64,000 bases of DNA from Icerya purchasi (GCA_039619475.1 CM077116.1:380456760-380520759); one strand, 5' to 3'; counted from the stretch's first letter, positions 1 through 13,440 are shown. The notes: a model not told the origin generated them from the letters alone. Translations and numbers: made by a program.

Positions 1-1491
1 ACCTACTCGATGAATTGTTTAGCAGTTTCTGACACCTTCGGATTCATAGACTTTTTATATGATGAGGTAAAAGATATTATAATGTTTTTTCCCAATAAAA
101 CATCCTTCGGATCAGATGGTTTATCCATAGTACCAATAAAAGAGAATTTGGGATTTTTTGTCAAGTCACTTACACATTTATTTAATGAATCTATAAAAAG
201 TGGAAAATTTCCTAATGCACTAAAGTTGGGTATAATCACACTGGTTTCTAAAGAGGAGGGATAAATGTGACATGACAAATTATAGACCAGTATGCATATT
301 ACCAACTATCTCAGAAATGTTTGAAAAATGCATTAAGATGAAAATTATGGGTTTCTTTACAGCAAAAACCTTTTTAGTATAAATCAATGCGGATTTCTAA
401 AAGGTAAAGGTACCGACATAGCGCAAGCAGTTATCATATATTACTGAAAATTTAGAAAAAGGCAATCCTTGATTTACTTTAAGTAAGTAAAGCATTTGAT
501 GTAGTTGGCCATAAACTTCTTCTAGTTAAATTCGGGGATTTATTTATAGCTGGTTTAAGTTATATTTGACAGATAGAAAATATGTTACAAAGATAAATAA
601 TGTGCAGAGCAACTTTATTATACAACATTATGGGGTCTCACAGGGTAGCATACTGGGGCCTATTCTGTTTCTCATATACATTAATGAGTTAAGTAATTGA
701 AGCATATCCGGTAAAATTTATAATTATCAGATGATACAGTAATCGTTATGAGCTCCTAGTATGATTATGGGCTAAAACAACTAGCACAGAGAAATGTGGG
801 AATTTTAGTAGATTGATTCATGACAAATAAACTCATTGTAAATGCTGAGAAAATTAAATTTATGATTTATGGCAATAAACTACAATATCTGATAGAGTAT
901 AAAATAAGATCTATTTAAACAGTGATATTGAAATAGAAATGGTTTTAGACATTAAATATTTGGATTTGAAGTTGGATTGTAGCATACTGATTTTTTAGCT
1001 TCGAAATTAAGAAAATTGAACTATATTTTTTATTATACGAGTGAATTTTTTTACAGAAGATCATCTTTATCATTTGTATCAGGCACTGTATAAACACCAG
1101 TGTTAACATATGGGATGATGCATTGGGGCAATACGGAAAATTATAATTCTATGCAAATAAACTTTCTATATAATAAAATTCTGAAGTGTATCTTTAGAAA
1201 CAAAAAATCTCAATTTAATATTCCCATGGTAATTACATTATATAAGACTCAGTTGGTTATGTTTATGCTCAATAGAATTAAAGAATTTAAGTTATTAAGA
1301 AATGATGATATTACTAGGAGTTGTTGTCAAAAATAATTGGCGGTTGTGCCAAATTTGATGAAATATCATTCAAGGATGCAAGCACTTTATCTGGCCCCCC
1401 TAATATATAATACTTTACCACAATATGTAAAAGATGGTTTGCGTAATTATAAAAAAGGGCATAAATATCTAATTAAAGATTGTAAAGATTA
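1..1491 (+). pseudogene. Decayed non-LTR retrotransposon RT, 3' part
   Basis: This is a relic of a LINE reverse transcriptase read across several frames. The first open stretch (10-264) has the finger-region pattern NKTSFGSDGL and a proline-free IITLVSKEEG where active elements carry an IPK motif. It is followed, with frame changes, by NYRPVCILPTISEMFEKC, then an SKAFDVVGHKLL remnant of the first catalytic motif near 485-525. A YGVSQGSILGPILFLIYINE block lies near 629-690, and LSDDTVIV near 724-750 replaces the usual F/YADD. The open stretch 1100-1336 (LTYGMMHWGN, then QINFLYNKILKCIF) matches the post-RT region. The end LIYNTLPQYVKDGLRNYKKG resembles CR1/L2-like C-termini. Many stops and frameshifts make it non-functional. 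RT identity is clear; the clade (CR1/Jockey superfamily) is a guess. The 5' end lies outside the window. Confidence 0.85.
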
Positions 1492-1499
1492 ATAATGTA

Positions 1500-4400
1500 A
1501 TAAACGGTTCGACAAATAGACAGTGTTAGTTAAATATTGAAATGACTATGTTTTACATAATGTGTTTTGTTTATTAGTTAATATTATATTGTCGGAAAAT
1601 TAAAAATTTATATAATTTTAAGCCGTTCTTTTCTGTTTGTTAAAAATGGAAAAGGGAAGAATGATTCGGTTGTAAATTAAATTTGTTACATTCATGCTAC
1701 CTTGTTGGAAATGAGATATTTATTTGTATTTTGTATTTTATGTATAAATTGATATTGTGTAAGTTTATGATTCCGTTTAATTGTATAATTTCGTATTAAA
1801 TGACCTATTTTTATTTTTATTGCTGTTTTAGAAGTTTTTTATTGTTTTCAGAAACGCCATCACTCCGCTACGAATGACATTAGAAGAATAAGTTCACACA
1901 AGCAATGGTGAAATATCAATAATTTTGGTCTCTCCAAAAAACTCTACCGTTCAAAATTTGCACCGTTCCGATTTTAAGTTGATTGAAAAATCAAATATAA
2001 AACGGCTGTTTGAAAATTTCGATCGTTGTTGTCGCCGGACTGGAACGCGAGATGAAAAGTGAATTTATTTTGTCAGTCGTGATAACAATGATAAGAGTGG
2101 GGTTTCACCGAAGATCCTTTACAAGGTCAGTTTTTCGGAAAATGGCCACGAGTTAATGAATCATTTCGCGAGAGCAGTAATTTCGAGCTGGTACCGAATG
2201 AAAAAGCTGCGAAATAACTTAAAGCATCATTCGGGAGAGTGACCATTATTCGGAAATTCGACGAAAAATGCAGAATTTTAAATCAGCGGATTTGGGGTCA
2301 TTCTGGATGTCGTCGCGGGGGGGGGGTCAAGTTTGGAGAAATAAGAGTAAAGTTTTACTGTTATAAATTTTTTTTTAATTTGTCTTTGTAGTTGTACTTG
2401 GATAAATATGTAAAATCATGAGAGCGTTTACTAATTCTGCTCTCTAAATTAGATATTTTACCAGCTTATTACGGTTTGTTTTCAAGAAACTTAATTTTGC
2501 CTAAACAATACTGGTCACAGGAAAGTAATGCGATAAGAAGTGTGCATTGAAAAATAGCTGGACTGCAGTGAAAGTTTTGGCTCATTCAGCGTATATGCGC
2601 GTTGACATGGTTCCATCCTCCGTTTTTTTGGCACATCGTGCTTTTGCGAGCAGCGCTTTCAAAAGCGGTCTACTAATCTTTCTTAACATCTAGACTGAAA
2701 AATGTCAGTGACATTTTCAGCACTATTCATAGAAACATTGTGAATCGTGGATATTTTATTTTATATCTAAAATATTTTTTACCGTATTTCCTGTAATTAT
2801 ATAAACATATGTTGATGGGGGGGGGACTTTTTCCCTTGTACGTAAATTATAAAGTAAAAATGTTTTAGTCGCAGTAAAATTTCTCAATAATTTAAAGAAA
2901 TATTGATGACGCCATCGTAACATATTCTACCTCTATTTTTTGTACGAAGAAAAAACATATCCATCTCAAGTCCATTTTTGGGTTTAATATTATCGCTGAA
3001 AAATCCATTAAAAATAAATAGAAAAAAAAAAAAAAAGAAATATCAAAATCAGTTGCAGTTATTGAACTTCTTTACTTTTTCTCACTAAATTTCTCTTTAA
3101 TTCTTTCTGCGCCAAATTAGATTTTTTGAGAAGTGGAAAATCCCTTGATGTAGCCTGACAGGGGATGCTAGATATAAACGGATGGTTCGTCCGCTGATAT
3201 GTATAAATCGGCTAGGATATGTAGCGATGAACTGAACATCAAAAAGAGGCGAGTCTGCTCGGTTGATGGAGAGAACGGTATTTAAAGAAAGAGTGATTTT
3301 CACTTGTTCTTGGAAATCGCGTGTTATGGAATTTCGCAGCGTGGGACGATTGGTTAGACTAAGTTGATAACATGAGACTGCGTACTTCCATGCAAGTCGT
3401 CGTCGCAAAATGAAGCGCCCAACAACTTGAATGTCGTAGGCTGAGCAAGCTCTCTTTTTTTGAAAATTAAATTTTGCGCTTTTTAAAACTACTTTTAAAA
3501 GTTTTTTCAGTTAAAATTTTACCGAATTAAAAAAAAAATGGCATATTTAATTATATTCTTCCGCAATAATAAATTACGATTCTCTATTGCTCAATCTGGT
3601 GTAAACGCAGTAGAACAAGTTGACTCTACTGCGGTACTCTGCTGAAGGAATTTTTTCCCTTTCTTTAAAATAAAACGGACGAATAAAATACGAAAAAATA
3701 ATACGAAGCGCGCTAGGAAAGTAATAGCGGGGACCGGTGAAATAAATTACTATAAACATATTCGTCCGGAAATCTGTAATTACATTTTTCGTCGATACAC
3801 GATTATTTCAATAAAAAGTATTCATTTGAATTTGAAAATACGATGTCCATCTTTATACTAATTACAAAAAAACCGACATAATCATTTAGCAAAATACCAC
3901 CGTTGTGTGGTTGCGTGATAAAACTATACGGTCAGAATGACGAAATACAAAACCCTAATTAATAATGACTGTAGTTTTTCTACACCACGGTAATCTTTTT
4001 TCCTCTCTCGGATACAAAAAAAATAAATTTCTACACTTGAAATTGCACGATTTTAGAAATATGAAGAAAAAAAAAACTGCATATTCGATGTTGATATTAT
4101 AATATTTGACTGTAAAAAGTTAATTAAGTGTCTGAAGGAAGAATTAGATTCTAACGATTGGTTAGTGAGTTTGCAAAAAGCAAAAAAAGGTGTAAAAATA
4201 TAAAGGCAAACGGTACAGGTACGAAATAATCGTACAATGAAAAACAAAGGCATTTTGAAATATCTTACCGATTATATGATTTTCTTTAACAAGCGTCACC
4301 GGTTATGTTATAATCAGCTTTTAGCCCCGATACTAATGAGAAATGGTATTTCCTATGAAATGTACAAACGACTTAGAGTAGTAACAACTTGATGACAACA

Positions 4401-4830
4401 GACCACGTACATCGTTATTATTATTATATTAGGGGAAGAGGTTGGCGAAAAAATGTGTGTATAATCGAAATTATCCCCATTCTCCCATAATGCTCTTTAC
4501 CGAGGCCGTCAAAAAGAGAAACGTGAAATATATAGATTACGTTCCTTTTACAGAGGCCTATATTTGGGAACAAGGCTCGCGAAAAGTTACGAACGCTGGT
4601 CATTTGTAAAATGTAACGCGTTTAAATAAATAGCGTTAAGAACAAAAATTATGCTTTGTCAGCAATCGATTAGTTCGCGACATCTTTAGATCACAGCTAC
4701 GTTTTTCTTGCAATTTCTCATCTCGAAGAATTTAATAAGTAAATGTTTGAGTTGTTACATCAAGAAGGTAAATATCGATCGGTCTGATGAAAGTTATACC
4801 TCCCTCCCGCTATTTTTGCTACGTCCGACA
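1500..4830. other. AT-rich non-coding stretch
   Basis: No gene is recognised. It contains short G-runs at 2317-2326 and 2817-2825 and several A-runs (for example 3021-3036). The one longer open frame, 3097-3408 on the minus strand (103 codons), has no recognisable domain and no coding context. I do not call it a gene. Confidence 0.6.
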
Positions 4831-4837
4831 ACCAAAT

Positions 4838-4839
4838 AT

Positions 4840-4875
<36 letters not shown>

Positions 4876-4882
4876 GTGTATA
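4838..4882. repeat. (CA)n(TA)n(TG)n compound microsatellite
   Basis: About 17 bases of CA repeat run into about 20 bases of TA repeat and then a short TG tract. The order is self-complementary, like the much larger array at 8465-8619. The 62-codon frame through it (4708-4896) is low-complexity and not a gene. Confidence 0.9.
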
Positions 4883-4889
4883 TTTCTAT

Positions 4890-7800
4890 AGCATAAGGCG
4901 TGTGTGCGTATTATGGAAATAGAAAAGGATATTGGAAACACAGTAGTGGTGAAGTACGCGTATAGTATTTCAATGACCGCTAGCAGACATAGTCGATCTG
5001 CGCGAAATAGTTCGAGTCTCGCTATCGTCTACTCTTATTGACCCAGTTCCTGTTTCCAAGCGTTTCTGTACAACTATGGTATTCAGCAGAAGAAAACGAA
5101 CTGGAAAAGTGTAATAGGTGTAAAACAGAATCATCCACGGCAAAAGAACTGTGTTCTGTTGCGTAATGTCGTAGCTCACGCCAAAATGCCCGCGGTCGTA
5201 CGTTCATTGGCGCCTCATCCTACATGAAGGCCACACCATTCCTCCAGTTTTTTTGCCAGCGTTCCGGTTTTGTGTCCAGTACCACATCATTACCGAGAGC
5301 GCCGTTTCCATTCGCGCTGAATCATTAATTAATGCTGTTATAATTACCGCTGCTGAATAATTAGTATTCGCTTCTTGTGAAAAGTAAAGCAGCCTCTGTC
5401 TGGAAATGTCGATGATCACCGTCGATACTTTGTCGCAACAACAATTACACCCGTTCGATGAAACCGCGAGATTTCTTAATTGTTCGTTTAGTTATTTATT
5501 TATTAACGTTTTAATTGGCGAACCAGAAAAAGGAAGACTTAAGACTGATTTAGAAGTAGTGGATAATTTGTAAATTAAATCAAGCAACGTTTCTTCTCTA
5601 TTGTAGCGCGTACTGAAAATATCCCCCATATAAATAATCGTCTATCACAAGAAGAGAATATTATCGTTAATTAAACATATCGCTAATCCCATTGATTGCA
5701 GAGTAAATAGAGAAATAGAAATTTAGATAACGCGACATATCAACACAGTTTTGCTTTCGTTAGGAAGCAATGATAAATATTCCCCCTGTTTCCGTCAGGT
5801 GTTATCGGTATTCTCCATTTTAATATTGCTTGCTTTTATTATAATATTCGAAAAAAGGAAAAAGTTTAAAAAAATTATCTTTTAAGATAATATTCAATTA
5901 TCGGAAAATGTATTTCGATACGTGTTCCGAAATTGGTGTATTCGAATATTCTGCGAATTTATGAGGGCCGTGGTATTATATTAATTCATACGTTACTGTC
6001 TCGTGTGAGTAGAGATAAAGAAGGATGAAAAGAAACGAGAAGTAGAATTCCGGAAAATTAAAAAAAAAACAAAAAACAAAAAGCTATGCAGAAAATATTT
6101 AGACCACATTCAACTCTCGTACGCAATGTTAAAATAGCCCGTGCCGCAAAATTAAAAATTGGTGAACTGTAAAACGTAGAATTAGAATAAAAAAAAAAAT
6201 AGATTTAAATTATATCAATTTACCAAATTAGATTTTGGATCATATCTAGAGTTTAGTCATTCCGTCAGTGCCACTTTGAAAATTCATTATTATAAAACGT
6301 GATGGATAGTCGGTAAACCCGAATTCTGTGTTAAATATAGGTCTAATTTCTTAGAATTTCATTTCACTCGCACGTTTAAACTGCAAAATTATATACATAA
6401 TTCGGTAAAAATATGCTACACATTGTCGATTAACTCCTGCGGACTTTTTTATTAATTTTTAAACTATTGTTTTGCGGAATTTTTATTTACAAAAGCAACG
6501 GATATTTTTTCATATTCCTGGGTGCTTTTATGTTTTCTTTTTTTTTTTGAGAAGGAACGTGAATCGTAATCTACTAAAGAAAACAATAATACCGAGACAG
6601 TTTATTGAATATGGAGCTTCAAAAGCAAATGATGGTTTCGGCTTTTCGAGTGTTGACTAGTAATTTTGCAAAAAATGCAGCGCAATTTTGAGGGAAATAA
6701 TTTGAGAAGATAATGATGGGTTACCGAAGTAGTGCTTCTGTCGAAATGTGAGAAAAAAAATGTTTCTTTTCGTATTCAATACGATGTCTCGAATGTAATA
6801 AACTGCATGAAATCATTATCGCTTCGGTTTCTTTGAATTAGCGGCGAAGTTTTGAGGAACCGTTGTAATTTTTTCTTTCTAATACCAAAGCGGGTAAAGT
6901 TAATTAGAGGAGCGGCGGAATAATTTCTGTTGAACCGTAACTGACGAAGGTTTTAAATTATAAAGACCGAGGAATCGGCTGGTATTTTCCTCTAGCAGAA
7001 AACTATCACTACGCGGAAAACTGTCACAGTTTTCGATACAAGACGCCAAAGTGTCTTCTTTTAAGAATTTATACTACGTCCTTCGATGCATTCAATGAAA
7101 CATTGAGATTATAAAAATACAATAATGATACAAAAGAACATTATTTAAACGGAATGTGATTCGTTTGAACATTTTTTTGCAACAACTCCGAAGAGATGGT
7201 GCTAAATAACTTTAAGTAGACGTTGAATAAGAAAAAAAAAAAAAAAAAGTTAAAATTCGCCAAATAACGAAGGAGCTTGCAAATTTGAACTAAAAATTAC
7301 AAAATCAAAATCTACGGTACTTTGTACCATATTTAAATGACCAATGCAAAATTTTGTCCGACAAATTACTGTACGAAAGAACACAGAAGCTGCTCAAATG
7401 TAGAATTTTGCACGAAACTATCATCGAATTCGGAGTAAGGAAATTATTGGTCAAAACAAAAACACAGTTGCATTAAACTTATAATACATTATTTTTCACA
7501 TTGAGTACAATACCAGATATATCGGATTTCAGCCATTATAAAGTTAGATTCACTAGGCATTACGTAAATTTCATTACTATACCCGTTTTTCCATCCTAAG
7601 GAAATTACATACTCCATCAACTTGTGAGGCATAAGGAAGATAAACTTAAAGAACCTCCTCACCATTGTAAAGATTCTTCTACTGTAAATCAGGTCGGGAA
7701 AAAAAAAAATGCTCCGGAAATGAGCATATGAAAGTTACGGAATGTGTTTTGCAGGAGTAACGCGCAATGGCCAAAATAATTATTTTCTTTCCCAGTTTCG

Positions 7801-8460
7801 TCTAAACGTTTTAATAAAACCGCCATACTACAAAGTGTATGCAGAAATTATGCTGTTAGCCCCAAAATCGGAACACAAGGTTTCCGGACACTTTTTCGCT
7901 AACGTAAAGTTTTGAAGAAAATGTTTGTACAGGATAATAAAATTTTGTTTATATGCTTATACATCACCTCCTCCGTTCATGCCTATGTGTTAACATCTTT
8001 TTTAAAGGACGGTCAAGTCGGTTTTGCCATCTTGTATTTATAATCACTGTTTAAGTATTTTTTAAATTTACTTCAAAAATTTTTTTCATCGATAAAAAAT
8101 ATAAATCGGTAACAATTTAAACAGTTTATTTATCAGACATACACTTTCCTACAGACTTCTATCGGATATTTTAAATGATTTACTAAATCTTACAATTAGT
8201 TGTTTCGATAATTTCATATATATTTTTTTTTTTTTTGTTTTTGCCTTCGTCGGTTTTGAATCTTCTAGAACATTTGCATCTATTTTACAATTTACGGCAT
8301 ATGTCGTCCGCGTTGTTGTTCTTTGTAAAGTATAATCGATTATTGCCATTTACTAATTATGTATTTAGGTAAGGTTGGCATTTTTATGTTTTTTCCTTTA
8401 GACGCTTATGGATTAAGTTGAACAACTAAATATAATTTTCAAACTATTGTCATTCTACTA
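4890..8460. other. AT-rich non-coding stretch
   Basis: No gene, RNA gene or recognisable transposon is seen. The slightly GC-richer part at about 5000-5430 has overlapping short frames on the minus strand. None carries a recognisable motif and they lie in competing frames, so they are not reported as genes. Homopolymer A or T runs occur at about 6060, 7231-7248 and 8223-8236. Confidence 0.55.
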
Positions 8461-8464
8461 ATTT

Positions 8465-8623
<159 letters not shown>

Positions 8624-8754
8624 GCAATTAAAAAGGTCAACAAATGTAAATCATATTAAAAATCTGATCACATCGTCAACCGGCGATGGCAATTTCTTAA
8701 TAATAGCTAAATAAGCTTTTATGAAAAAAGAAGATAATTATTCAACGAAAAAGT

Positions 8755-9195
8755 TAAACATAAGGAGAAAACTAATGAAAACGTACATACGGAGTATCTT
8801 ATTACACGGCTCGAAAACATGGGTGATAACAAAGAATCCTAAGGATTGACTAGAGGCCTTCGAAATGTGAGAATGATGCCACATGATGAACATGCCATGG
8901 ACACGGAAGGAAATAAATTCAGAGATACTGTAAATGGATGAGGAGAGGAAACTGATAAGAATAATACAACAAGGAAGAAGTCAACTTTCGGAGCATATAC
9001 CACGTAACAACACCTTCATGACTACAATAATTGAGGAAAACTAGAAGGGAAGAGAAATCGGGGAAGACCACGGATAACATGAATAAATAAAAATGAACAT
9101 GTAAATGACGTGTAAAAAAAAATTGAAAACATGGCACAAGATAAGAAACAATGGAAAAGGGTAGTGGGTTAAGCTACAACGACAAGAGCATGAAT
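8755..9195 (+). pseudogene. Decayed RTE-type retrotransposon 3' end
   Basis: Translation with stops gives TYIRSILLHGSKTWVITK, then LEAFEM, then a WTRKE..SEIL block, TTIIEEN and a final GKGW region. This order is the conserved region after the RT core in RTE-type insect elements: a YVWSVLLYGSETWTL-like block, then an EAFEMW-like block, then a GR(P)R-type basic patch. The RT core itself is absent. It ends near a GATGATGAAGAT stretch (9198-9209), like the triplet tails of the other RTE fragments here. Identification rests on motif order only; there is no open frame. Confidence 0.65.
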
Positions 9196-9368
9196 ACAGA
9201 TGATGAAGATAATAGTACTGTTCAAGAACGAAAAGTTTATTTTTGCATTACTTATTACACTTTTGAAAGAAGCGAATGAATCATACTCTTATAGCTGTCA
9301 CTATTTATCGTTAATGAAGAGAAGATAAATCATGATTATATGCTCGAAGTGTATAAATGTTACGACCG

Positions 9369-9580
9369 AACGGTTAAATTTAACCGAAAATGAACGATCG
9401 TTCAGTCGGTCATGACCGAAGCAGTAACTGATTGAATCTAAAATCGTTCAGTCCGTCAGTCAATTACATGATCAACCCCAGACACTTATTGCCTTTTGGT
9501 CGGTCATGACCGGATCTTTAACTGATCTAAAATAATTAATCGTTACGTCGGTCGTCACGACTGAAGATTAAATAACGGCG
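9369..9580. repeat. Palindrome cluster / degenerate repeats with GGTCATGACC core
   Basis: Three perfect palindromes lie in 49 bases: CGGTTAAATTTAACCG (9371-9386), TGAACGATCGTTCA (9391-9404) and TCGGTCATGACCGA (9406-9419). A second CGGTCATGACCG occurs at 9501-9512. Between and after them, variants of CGTTCAGTCGGTC and of an AACTGAT..ATCTAAAAT string recur, which suggests a decayed tandem repeat of roughly 80-130 bases. No coding potential is seen. Confidence 0.75.
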
Positions 9581-9589
9581 AAAATTTTT

Positions 9590-10659
9590 AATCTATCCTC
9601 GATCTTTCCATTTGAATTAGTCAACCGATCTTCATTACTTTTTCATGTAAGTGAAACAAATTACACTCTTACTTTGCAATAATAGCTCGAGCAAGTTGTT
9701 TCAAAATAATTAAAGATCTGCTAAGGAAATTAATATGCGAATTCACAAAATTTTACTACGATATGAACTCTATACGCACATAGATATAGAGACGACAAAT
9801 ACGAAGTAATGTAAGAAATGATTACTGATTGGAATTTTTCAGTTCACAATATAAAATAATCAATGATGCCGGCAAGTCACTGAAACTCATACTGCTGACG
9901 TTCTCGAGCACTTGATGAGATAAATAATGCTCAATTATCATAAATTTCCAGATATTCGCACAAAACACGTCGAAAAATCGAAATCTAACAAGAAAGATAT
10001 TGTTCCATTAACAGACCCTACATTCGTAGCACTTAACATATAACTAGCAACTTACTTGATTTTCTTTTTAAAGTATCGCAAGTAACAAACTTCCTTTTAT
10101 ACAACAAAGGGGGGAACAATTGAGCTATCAAACGGTCCGAACGATACGAATTGGTTATCCGACAAACAAAACAGCTTAATGCGTTTATACAATCATCCTT
10201 AACGACATCATAATTTCATAATTAACTGAAAACTATTTCAGTGCTATGCGTTAATTCATCAGACGCATAATTCGCGATTATCATCAGTTGACGGAGACAG
10301 ATTCACGCGAAACATGTAAATTGAAATTTTCTGCTAATCGTTTTACGAACAATTAGAGACTTTTTGTACATATCGAGAATCATACCTGTTCTGACAAGAC
10401 TGAACCAATAAACAATCACCGTGCCAATTGTGAAAGAACTTAAAATATAAATGGAGGACTTTGGGGAAATCAAAACTGGAGAACCCCATCGCAATGAGAA
10501 CAGATACACACGGAAATATGTATATGCTGATCAAGGCAACATTAAATCAACTATTTTGAATTGAAAAAGAAAAATTAAAGAATAAATTAGTAAAGTTAAA
10601 CGCAAAACGTGTGATTAGAATTTGAATCATGATAATTCCATCATATTACTTCTTTATTT

Positions 10660-10665
<6 letters not shown>
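9590..10665. other. AT-rich non-coding stretch
   Basis: No gene or repeat family is recognised. Overlapping short minus-strand frames at 10303-10534 have no motif. Confidence 0.5.
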
Positions 10666-10694
<29 letters not shown>

Positions 10695-10922
10695 TGATAT
10701 ATAAACTCGATCCTTCGTGTCTTTTAAGGGGCTTCGCCCCTTGACCTCGCCTGAGGACAACTTCGGACTCCCAGCTCTGTCATTTTTATACTTCGTATAG
10801 AGCGAGAAAAATTGACAACGTCAAGCAATCAATTTTGTCAATACTTAGTATTCTTATTAACGTTTTGAGACGAAAAAAGTGATGGAGGTCGGACTAAGAA
10901 TAGCGTTGTCATTTATATATTT
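10666..10922 (+). repeat. AT-embedded repeat family, copy 1
   Basis: A (TA)n tract at about 10670-10696 leads into ATATAAACTCG, then a GC-richer segment with a short hairpin (GGGGCTTCGCCCC, 10729-10741). A TGTCATTTTTATACTTCGTA stretch follows, and the element ends in GGACTAAGAAT..CGTTGT..ATTTATATAT near 10890-10920. The same start and end signatures occur at 52915-53300, 54962-55608 and 55611-55800. It looks like a small non-autonomous element that sits in AT microsatellites. No protein is encoded. Confidence 0.6.
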
Positions 10923-11219
10923 GTATATATACTAGTATTTTAAATTAAACGAAGCAAATTTACCGGTAACTGACCGTAAGATAAATAATAAGCAAAAGTA
11001 ACAGATCCGAAGTGATACATGAATATATACACCTTGACCCAATATTAACAAACAAAAAAAAAGGGGATCAGATAAAGAAATAATATAACGTATGAACATT
11101 TCCGATTAACAAAAATTTTGGAAAATAAAAATATTGCATAAAAAATACTAAAGGGAAATCACTGAGAACACTTGTGTTTTCAATCGTTATGTATTCAAAA
11201 TTTGGATAGCTAAAGTAAC

Positions 11220-11990
11220 ATTATTAATGGCCAGACTTGCGGATGATATAGTAATCTTAACGGAATCGGAAGAAGAAATTTAGGCAGCACTAGAGGAGTA
11301 TAATATGAAAATAAATGAAGACAAGACGAAAATACTTATATGTGAGAAAACACGTACACAACAAAAACAAGATATTATAATTAACAATAAACCTATACAC
11401 AGAGTCAAAGAAGCAATATATCTGGGAAATCTGATAACAGAGAATGGAAAAAGCACAGAGGAAATAAAGCAAAGGATCAGTCTAGCAAAAAGCGCCTTTA
11501 TGCAAAAATACGCGATGTTAACCAGCAAAAGTATGGATATGAACCTAAAGAAAAGAGACTAATTAAATTATACATATGGAGTGTAATGTTGTACGGGTGT
11601 AAAACCTGGGTGATAAACGAAAGCGAAAAGAAAAAGCTGGAAGGGGCAGAAATGTGGTTCTGGAGGAAAAAATGTTAAAAATAAAATGGATCGAAAAAGT
11701 TAAAAATGAAAATGTCCTTAACCGAGTGGCGGAAACTCACAGCTTATAGAACACCATCAAGAAGCGTAGAACCATAATGATCGGTCATATATGATGGAAT
11801 ATTATCGAAAATTATAGAGAGAAAAACAAGAAAAGTTCGACAGAGAGGAAGACCGAGAAACAGCTATATGTCTCAAATAATAAAAGATATGAAATGCACA
11901 ATGTACAGTCGATTAAAAGCTGTAGTATGGAATAGGAGCGAATGGAGACAACGAATCAAAGGGTTTAATGATTGATGATGATGAATAAAG
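11220..11990 (+). pseudogene. Decayed RTE-type retrotransposon RT 3' half
   Basis: It begins inside the RT core at RLADDIVILTESEEEI (YADD changed to LADD, followed by a stop), then a clean frame 11305-11562. That frame carries MKINEDKTKILICEK (the conserved KT.. after the catalytic motif) and the pattern EAIYLGNLITENGKSTEEI followed by QRISLAKSAF. This YLG..I..DG...EI..RI..A..AF order is characteristic of RTE-type elements. After a frameshift come W.RS (GRPR-like) and AVVWNRSEWRQRIKGFND, and a TGATGATGATGAA tail at 11973-11985. The 5' part is missing. It is inactive. Confidence 0.85.
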
Positions 11991-12730
11991 CATTATAGAA
12001 GAGAACAAATAGTTATGCAGTTGGGTCTATAAATATTCCGGATGTCGTGCATGAAACAGAGAATAAATGTTTGAATTTCAAATCAGCTAGTAACACAAAT
12101 CCGCTCCCTAGCGTATTTAGTTGCTGCTTAGATTTTTCGAGTACCTATGCAGAATGCAGAATGGCTTAGAAATCGAGATAATATAGGGTAGAATAGTAAA
12201 TGTTCGAGGGAAACTTGCTGCAGTCGGTGGATAGATTAAACGGGGTAAATTACTGATTATAGTGTACACAGAGTAATGTAGCTGATACAAATCGGGTTAA
12301 GTGGGAAAAACTTGTTCATGCATAAAGTTACTGCATTATATATATAGTAGTAATAAGTAGGTCCAGAAGAATAGGAATCTGCATATTCGAATCCTATAGT
12401 GGAGTTAATAATGTAACTCCAACTATAATTCTGGATACGGGGATTCATAATTCCTATCCGACAAATACAAATTGAATCGATGAATGTTGTACATATCCAG
12501 GTTCAAACGGTCCCGCTATAGAAGCTAAAATATAGAGACCTAGAGAAGAATACACGTCCTTTTCTGCGTTTCATACGGAATGATTGTCTCAACATAAATG
12601 TGCTAGATCAGCTAGAAAAGTGAAAAGTGATAATATCAGAATTAGAAAGAAACTCTATCATTTTCTCTATAGACACAACTCTCTACATCATTACATACTC
12701 TCATATCAGCTATTTTAAAATTTTCTCCTC
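11991..12730. other. Non-coding stretch between two RTE fragments
   Basis: No gene is recognised. The minus-strand frame at 12257-12448 lacks motifs. Confidence 0.5.
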
Positions 12731-13440
12731 TCTTTCTTCTTCTTCTTCTTCTTCTTCTTGCCGTTTCGGCCAACTATAGACCACGTAGTTTCAGTTGTCG
12801 TTCCTTCTTTTGGCTTTCATTTGCGCCTTCATCCGTTCGCTATGGTTTTTCTTCCTTTCCAACGTCCATGATGTACCATTTTTTATTTTCGTTTTTTTTT
12901 TTAAATTGTATTTCTCTCACCAATTCTCCTAGCTGGACCCGGTTATGAATGTCATCAACTGTTCTTTGCATTTCCGTTATATCCTGCTCTGTTCTTTTGG
13001 ACCGGTACCATTTTATTTTTTGGTTTCGTACATATGAAAATATTCTGTTGCTCAGTCTTGCATTATTCATTCTCATGATATGACCATAAAAAACAATTCT
13101 CCTTTTTTTAGTTTTCTGTATTATATTTTCAACTTTAATGTATAATGTACTGTTGCGTCTTATCCTGTAGCTGTTATATTTAACTGGACCGAGAATTTTC
13201 CTTAGTATCTTCCTTTCCTTAATTTCTAATTTTTCTACGAGCCCTTTCTATTTAATACAAGACATTCCGACGCATATCAAAATTACCGTGCTGTAGAGTC
13301 TAAGTTTAGCAGTAATGGATACTTTTTTTCTGTATATTTTTTTTTTGTCAGTCGGTATTCCATCTCCATTTTATTAACTCGTTCTTCTATTGCTAACTTC
13401 TCAGACGTATTCACTTCTATCTGTTCTTCTCCTCTTTTTC
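12731..13440 (-). pseudogene. Decayed RTE-type retrotransposon C-terminus with (GAA)n tail
   Basis: Reading the minus strand from about 13440 down, with frameshifts, gives VEKLEIKERKILRKILGPVK, then YRIRRNSTLYIKVENI, then RRIVFYGHIMRMNNARLSNR, and then a basic region. The string ERKILRKILGP..YR.R.N..LY..IE followed by R.FYGH..RM...RL is a well-known C-terminal signature of insect endonuclease-RT LINEs. The open stretch 12840-13076 is the cleanest part. The minus-strand 3' end is a (GAA)n tract (12734-12759 on the plus strand as TTC repeats), consistent with the short-repeat tails of RTE-type elements. The RT catalytic core is missing. Confidence 0.8.

Noticed and set aside
3097..3408. 103-codon minus-strand frame as a host gene
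   Set aside because: No recognisable domain, no splice or neighbour evidence, and surrounding sequence is non-coding.
5022..5419. Overlapping minus-strand frames in a GC-richer patch
   Set aside because: They lie in conflicting frames and show no motif; I could not support exons.
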